From: Palsa-506 sp050013415 | GTDB taxonomy: Bacteria; Actinomycetota; Actinomycetes; Streptosporangiales; Streptosporangiaceae | DNA length: 8,398 bases | NCBI GenBank assembly: GCA_050013415.1 | Contig: JBEKFH010000202.1 | Span: 1-8,398, forward strand | Reading direction: 5' to 3' | In this document: piece after piece, positions 5,910 to 8,398 of the stretch | Layout: each line of letters opens with the position of its first letter | How positions within the stretch are numbered: the stretch's first letter is position 1 | The notes under the pieces: model-generated | The model's input: only the letters and a program-made list of their open reading frames with translations | Databases searched by the model: none | Told to the model about the DNA's origin: nothing | Made by a program: the position numbers and the translations under genes

Positions 5910-5915
5910 TACGGT
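5910..5915 (+). promoter_or_regulatory. Candidate leaderless -10 for the 771-residue membrane protein gene
   Basis: TACGGT fits TANNNT and ends 7 bases before the ATG at 5923, the spacing typical of actinobacterial leaderless genes. There is no good Shine-Dalgarno before that ATG. It may supplement read-through from the gene ending at 5898. No -35 is obvious. Confidence 0.4.
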
Positions 5916-5922
5916 TGACGCG

Positions 5923-8238
5923 ATGAGGAAGTTGCTGGCGGGCGCGGCGCTGCTCGGCGCGGTCCTGGCCCCGGCCCTGGCAGCAAACCTGACTGCCCAG
6001 GCGGCCAGCGCGCAGGCGGCCAGGGCGCAGGCGGCCAGGGCGCAGGCGAGCAACTCGCGCGCAAGCAGCGCCTCGCCAGCTCATCCGGTGGTCCTGGTGG
6101 GCATCCCGGGCCTGCGCTGGAGTGACGTGTCGGCAGCGGAGACGCCAGCGCTGTGGCGGCTCGCCGAGGAGGGGTCGGTAGGCTCGCTCGTCGTCCACAC
6201 GATCCAGTCCCGCACGTGCCCGGCGGACGGCTGGCTCACGGTGAACTCCGGTGCCCGCGCCGCCGTGCCGCACAACGGCTCAGGACCGTGCCCCCAGCCC
6301 CGCGTCACCACCGCGCAGCCAGCGGCCCGGGGATCCGCCCACGCGGGCGGCACGCCCGTCCCGGCCGACGTGCCGTCCATGCCCTTCCTGGTCCGCTACA
6401 ACAGGCAGTTCCACTACAGCCCGGACTGGGGACTGCTCAGGTCAGCCGCCGGGAAAGGCCAGTGCGCCACCGCGATCGGGCCGGGCGCCGCGCTCGCGCT
6501 CGCGGGACCGGCCGGGCAGGTGACCAGTTACCTGCCGTCAGCAGCCGCGGCAATCCGTTCCTCCTTCACGCGATGCCCGCTGACGGTGGTGAGCCTGGGC
6601 GCGGTCCCCGCACCGTCCGGATCCGGGGCGGCGGCGGCGCGCGCCGCGGCTGTCAGGGCGGATGACCAGGCGCTCGGGCGGATCATCTCGGACCTGCCGG
6701 CCGGGGCGATCATGGCGGTGTTCGCGCCGGGCGACGATACATCCCCGCACCTGCGGCTGATAGCCGTCGAAGGCCCCGGTTACGCGGCGGGCCTGCTGGA
6801 CTCCGCCTCCACCCGGCAGCCGGGGCTGAGCCAGCTCACCGACATCACCCCCACCGTGCTGCGCTGGCGGGGCCAGCCTGCCGCCCCGGACGCGGTTGGC
6901 TCGCCGCTGCAGCGGGCAAACCGGGGCAGCCTGCCGGCCGAGATCCGCGCGCTGATCGGCCAGGACACGGCCGCGCAGGTCTACCGCGCCACGTGGGGCT
7001 GGTTCTTCGCCGTCTTCGTCGCGGCTGAGCTTGCCGTGTTCGGGGTGATCGCCGTCGCGTTCCGGGGCAGGCAGGATGAGCGCCGGAGGCGGCGGCGGTC
7101 GGCCGCCCGGGTGGCCGGAGTGGTGGCTGGCTCGGTTCCCGCGGGCACATTCCTGGCCAGCCTGGTGCCCTGGTGGTCGCTGCCGCACCCGGCCGCCGTG
7201 CTGTACTCGCTCGCCGCGGGCTGGGCGATCGTGATCGCCGTGGTCGCGCTGGCCGGCCCCTGGCGGCGCGATCCGATGGGCCCGCCGGGAATGGTCGCCG
7301 CGATCACCCTCGCGACCATCGGGCTTGACGTGATGACCGGGTCGCGGCTGGAGCTCAGCACCCCGTTCGGCCTGTCGGTGCTCCTGGGCGGCAGGTTCTA
7401 CGGCGAGGACAACAACACCATCGGGATTTACGCAGCGGCAGGGGTTCTCTGCGCCGCATGGCTCAGTGCGGCAGTGCTGCGATCGGGCGTGAGCTGGCCG
7501 GGCCAGCGCCGGCCGCCGGGCACGGACAGCCCGGGCGGAACGCGGCGCCGCGCGGTACTCGTGGTGTCGGCGGTGGCGGTGTTCGCCGTGATCGCCTCGG
7601 GCTGGCCGGGGTTCGGCGCGAAGGTCGGCGGGACGATCGCCATGGTCCCCGGGTTCGTGCTGCTGATCATGGCGGTCGCAAACGTGCGGCTGAGCCCGCG
7701 CCGGGTCGCGCTCGCCGCTCTCAGCGGGGTCGGGCTCTTCGCCGTGTTTGCCCTGGTCAACTACTTCGTCCCGGTAACCGGTCACTCCGACATCGGCTTC
7801 TTCGCCGGGCAGGCGCTGCACGGCGGGGGAGGCGGCACGTTGCAGCGCAAGATAAGCACTAACATCGCCTCGCTCACCACCACCCCGTACAACCTGCTGA
7901 TTCCGCTGATCGTGGCCGGTCTCGGCCTGCTGCTGCTGCGGCCTGACTGGTTCCGGGCCGGGGCGCTCGCGCGTGCCTGGCAGACGGTGCCGCTGCTGCG
8001 GGTCAGCCTCGTCACGATCTGGCTGATGGGGGTGCTCGGCTGGTTCGCCGAGGACTCCGGCGTCGGCGTGCCAGGCGCCACGCTCCCGTTCATCCTGCCG
8101 CTCGCCATCGCCATCGTGGCCGCAGCCGCCGCGAGCAGCGGCGATGAGACGCCTGCCGGCTACCCCGGCGCGCGGACCGCGGCTGACAGCCCCGCTGCGG
8201 CAGCTGCTAACAGGCCCGCTCCAGGGGCCGCCGGGTAG
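5923..8238 (+). CDS. Large membrane protein: secreted alkaline-phosphatase-like domain plus about 11 TM segments
   Basis: This 771-residue protein starts with a signal peptide or anchor (MRKLLAG, hydrophobic to about residue 22) and an AQAAR repeat linker (25-50). Residues about 55-345 resemble the alkaline phosphatase/phosphodiesterase superfamily: VVLVGIPGLRWSDV, then TPALWRLAEEGSVGSL, CPADGWLTVNSGARA (T106 at the nucleophile position), and SASTRQPGLSQLTDITPTVL. The usual first metal Asp is Pro62, and the DHG motif is not evident (APGDD, 268-272), so catalysis is doubtful. About 11 membrane helices follow (357-380, 397-445, 454-472, 498-520, 543-587, 595-616, 657-673, 690-737), with a GGRFYGEDNNT motif (489-499) and GFGAKVGG (563-570). 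The function is unknown; a role in envelope polymer assembly is inferred only from neighbours. The start is ATG 5923, 24 bp after the previous stop and possibly leaderless. The tail is Ala-rich. Confidence 0.85.
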   Translation: MRKLLAGAALLGAVLAPALAANLTAQAASAQAARAQAARAQASNSRASSASPAHPVVLVGIPGLRWSDVSAAETPALWRLAEEGSVGSLVVHTIQSRTCPADGWLTVNSGARAAVPHNGSGPCPQPRVTTAQPAARGSAHAGGTPVPADVPSMPFLVRYNRQFHYSPDWGLLRSAAGKGQCATAIGPGAALALAGPAGQVTSYLPSAAAAIRSSFTRCPLTVVSLGAVPAPSGSGAAAARAAAVRADDQALGRIISDLPAGAIMAVFAPGDDTSPHLRLIAVEGPGYAAGLLDSASTRQPGLSQLTDITPTVLRWRGQPAAPDAVGSPLQRANRGSLPAEIRALIGQDTAAQVYRATWGWFFAVFVAAELAVFGVIAVAFRGRQDERRRRRRSAARVAGVVAGSVPAGTFLASLVPWWSLPHPAAVLYSLAAGWAIVIAVVALAGPWRRDPMGPPGMVAAITLATIGLDVMTGSRLELSTPFGLSVLLGGRFYGEDNNTIGIYAAAGVLCAAWLSAAVLRSGVSWPGQRRPPGTDSPGGTRRRAVLVVSAVAVFAVIASGWPGFGAKVGGTIAMVPGFVLLIMAVANVRLSPRRVALAALSGVGLFAVFALVNYFVPVTGHSDIGFFAGQALHGGGGGTLQRKISTNIASLTTTPYNLLIPLIVAGLGLLLLRPDWFRAGALARAWQTVPLLRVSLVTIWLMGVLGWFAEDSGVGVPGATLPFILPLAIAIVAAAAASSGDETPAGYPGARTAADSPAAAAANRPAPGAAG
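5995..6054 (+). repeat. Four tandem 15-bp coding repeats (AQAAS/AQAAR)
   Basis: The units 5995-6009, 6010-6024, 6025-6039 and 6040-6054 encode AQAAS, AQAAR, AQAAR and AQASN. Units 2 and 3 are identical (GCGCAGGCGGCCAGG). They follow the signal peptide directly and act as a linker to the extracytoplasmic domain. Their length may vary by replication slippage without shifting the frame. Confidence 0.85.
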
Positions 8239-8398
8239 CCGGGCAGCCGGGTACCGCCGCATGAAGGACTCGCGTCCCGGGCCCGGTTAGCGCCAGGCCG
8301 CCGGCCCGCCAGCCGCCAGCCCGCTAGCTGGCGCCCGCCGCAGCCTCCGCGGCCCGGGCCACCTCAATAGCGTCGTTGGGACTTCACTGCAGCTGTTA
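8239..8398. other. Spacer after the membrane-protein operon
   Basis: This GC-rich stretch has no complete gene. It contains a hairpin (8314-8333). On the minus strand two short readings run in from the right edge or near it, one ending at a TGA (complement of 8364-8366) and one at a TAG (complement of 8324-8326); neither is long enough to call. Confidence 0.5.
8314..8333. terminator. Hairpin downstream of the membrane-protein operon
   Basis: CGCCAGC (8314-8320) and GCTGGCG (8327-8333) are perfect 7-bp arms around the 6-base loop CCGCTA, about 75 bases after the stop at 8238. There is no following U-tract, but many actinobacterial terminators lack one. It is the best terminator candidate for this operon. 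Confidence 0.4.

Noticed and set aside
4216..6273. Long minus-strand open frame (685 codons) opposite the membrane-protein genes
   Set aside because: It is antisense to two genes with clear membrane topology and family motifs; its protein is Arg/Gln/Gly-rich with no recognisable domain, as expected of an opposite-strand shadow in GC-rich DNA.
6538..8262. Long minus-strand open frame (574 codons) opposite the 771-residue membrane protein
   Set aside because: Its composition is Arg/Gly/Pro/His-rich with no domain pattern, and it lies entirely across from a gene with coherent signal peptide, helices and motifs.

Overview
The window is strongly GC-rich chromosomal DNA that reads as an actinomycete. 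It has codons ending mostly in G/C, an LCP protein with a LytR_C tail, short Ala/Gly/Pro-rich repeats, and two genes with a TANNNT hexamer just upstream of ATG and no clear ribosome-binding site, as expected for leaderless transcripts. Genus cannot be fixed from the sequence alone.

Layout. (1) 1-92, minus: the first 30 codons of a gene leaving the window, weakly LysM-like. (2) 272-344, plus: tRNA-Thr(TGT), preceded by a -10-like hexamer. (3) 473-1402, minus: a two-domain cell-wall-active protein, a DUF1906 glycoside-hydrolase-like domain plus a C-terminal peptidoglycan-binding domain, with no signal peptide. (4) 1403-1782: a divergent regulatory spacer holding an 8-bp-arm inverted repeat, four units of an exact 11-bp-period direct repeat, a second 11-bp repeat pair, and a probable leaderless promoter. 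(5) 1783-3327, plus: a LytR-CpsA-Psr (LCP) glycopolymer transferase with a LytR_C domain. (6) 3332-4075, minus: an SGNH/GDSL hydrolase, tail-to-tail with the LCP gene at 4 bp. (7) 4076-4485: a second divergent spacer. (8) 4486-5898 and 5923-8238, plus: a likely two-gene operon of polytopic membrane proteins. The first is a GT87-like (GT-C fold) glycosyltransferase candidate with a 36-bp repeat tail. The second has a secreted domain resembling a degenerate alkaline-phosphatase-superfamily fold, joined to about 11 membrane segments. (9) 8239-8398: spacer with a hairpin.

How the genes may work together (inference). Nearly every protein here points to the cell envelope: a lipid-linked-sugar glycosyltransferase candidate, a large exported membrane protein of unknown function, an LCP ligase that attaches glycopolymers to peptidoglycan, an esterase-type SGNH hydrolase that could trim acyl groups, and a peptidoglycan-targeted hydrolase-like protein. 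The least described parts are the 771-residue membrane protein and the 11-bp-period operator-like array between the wall-lytic gene and the LCP gene, which resembles sites for OmpR/PhoB-type response regulators. I see no CRISPR array, insertion sequence, integrase or classical defence system.
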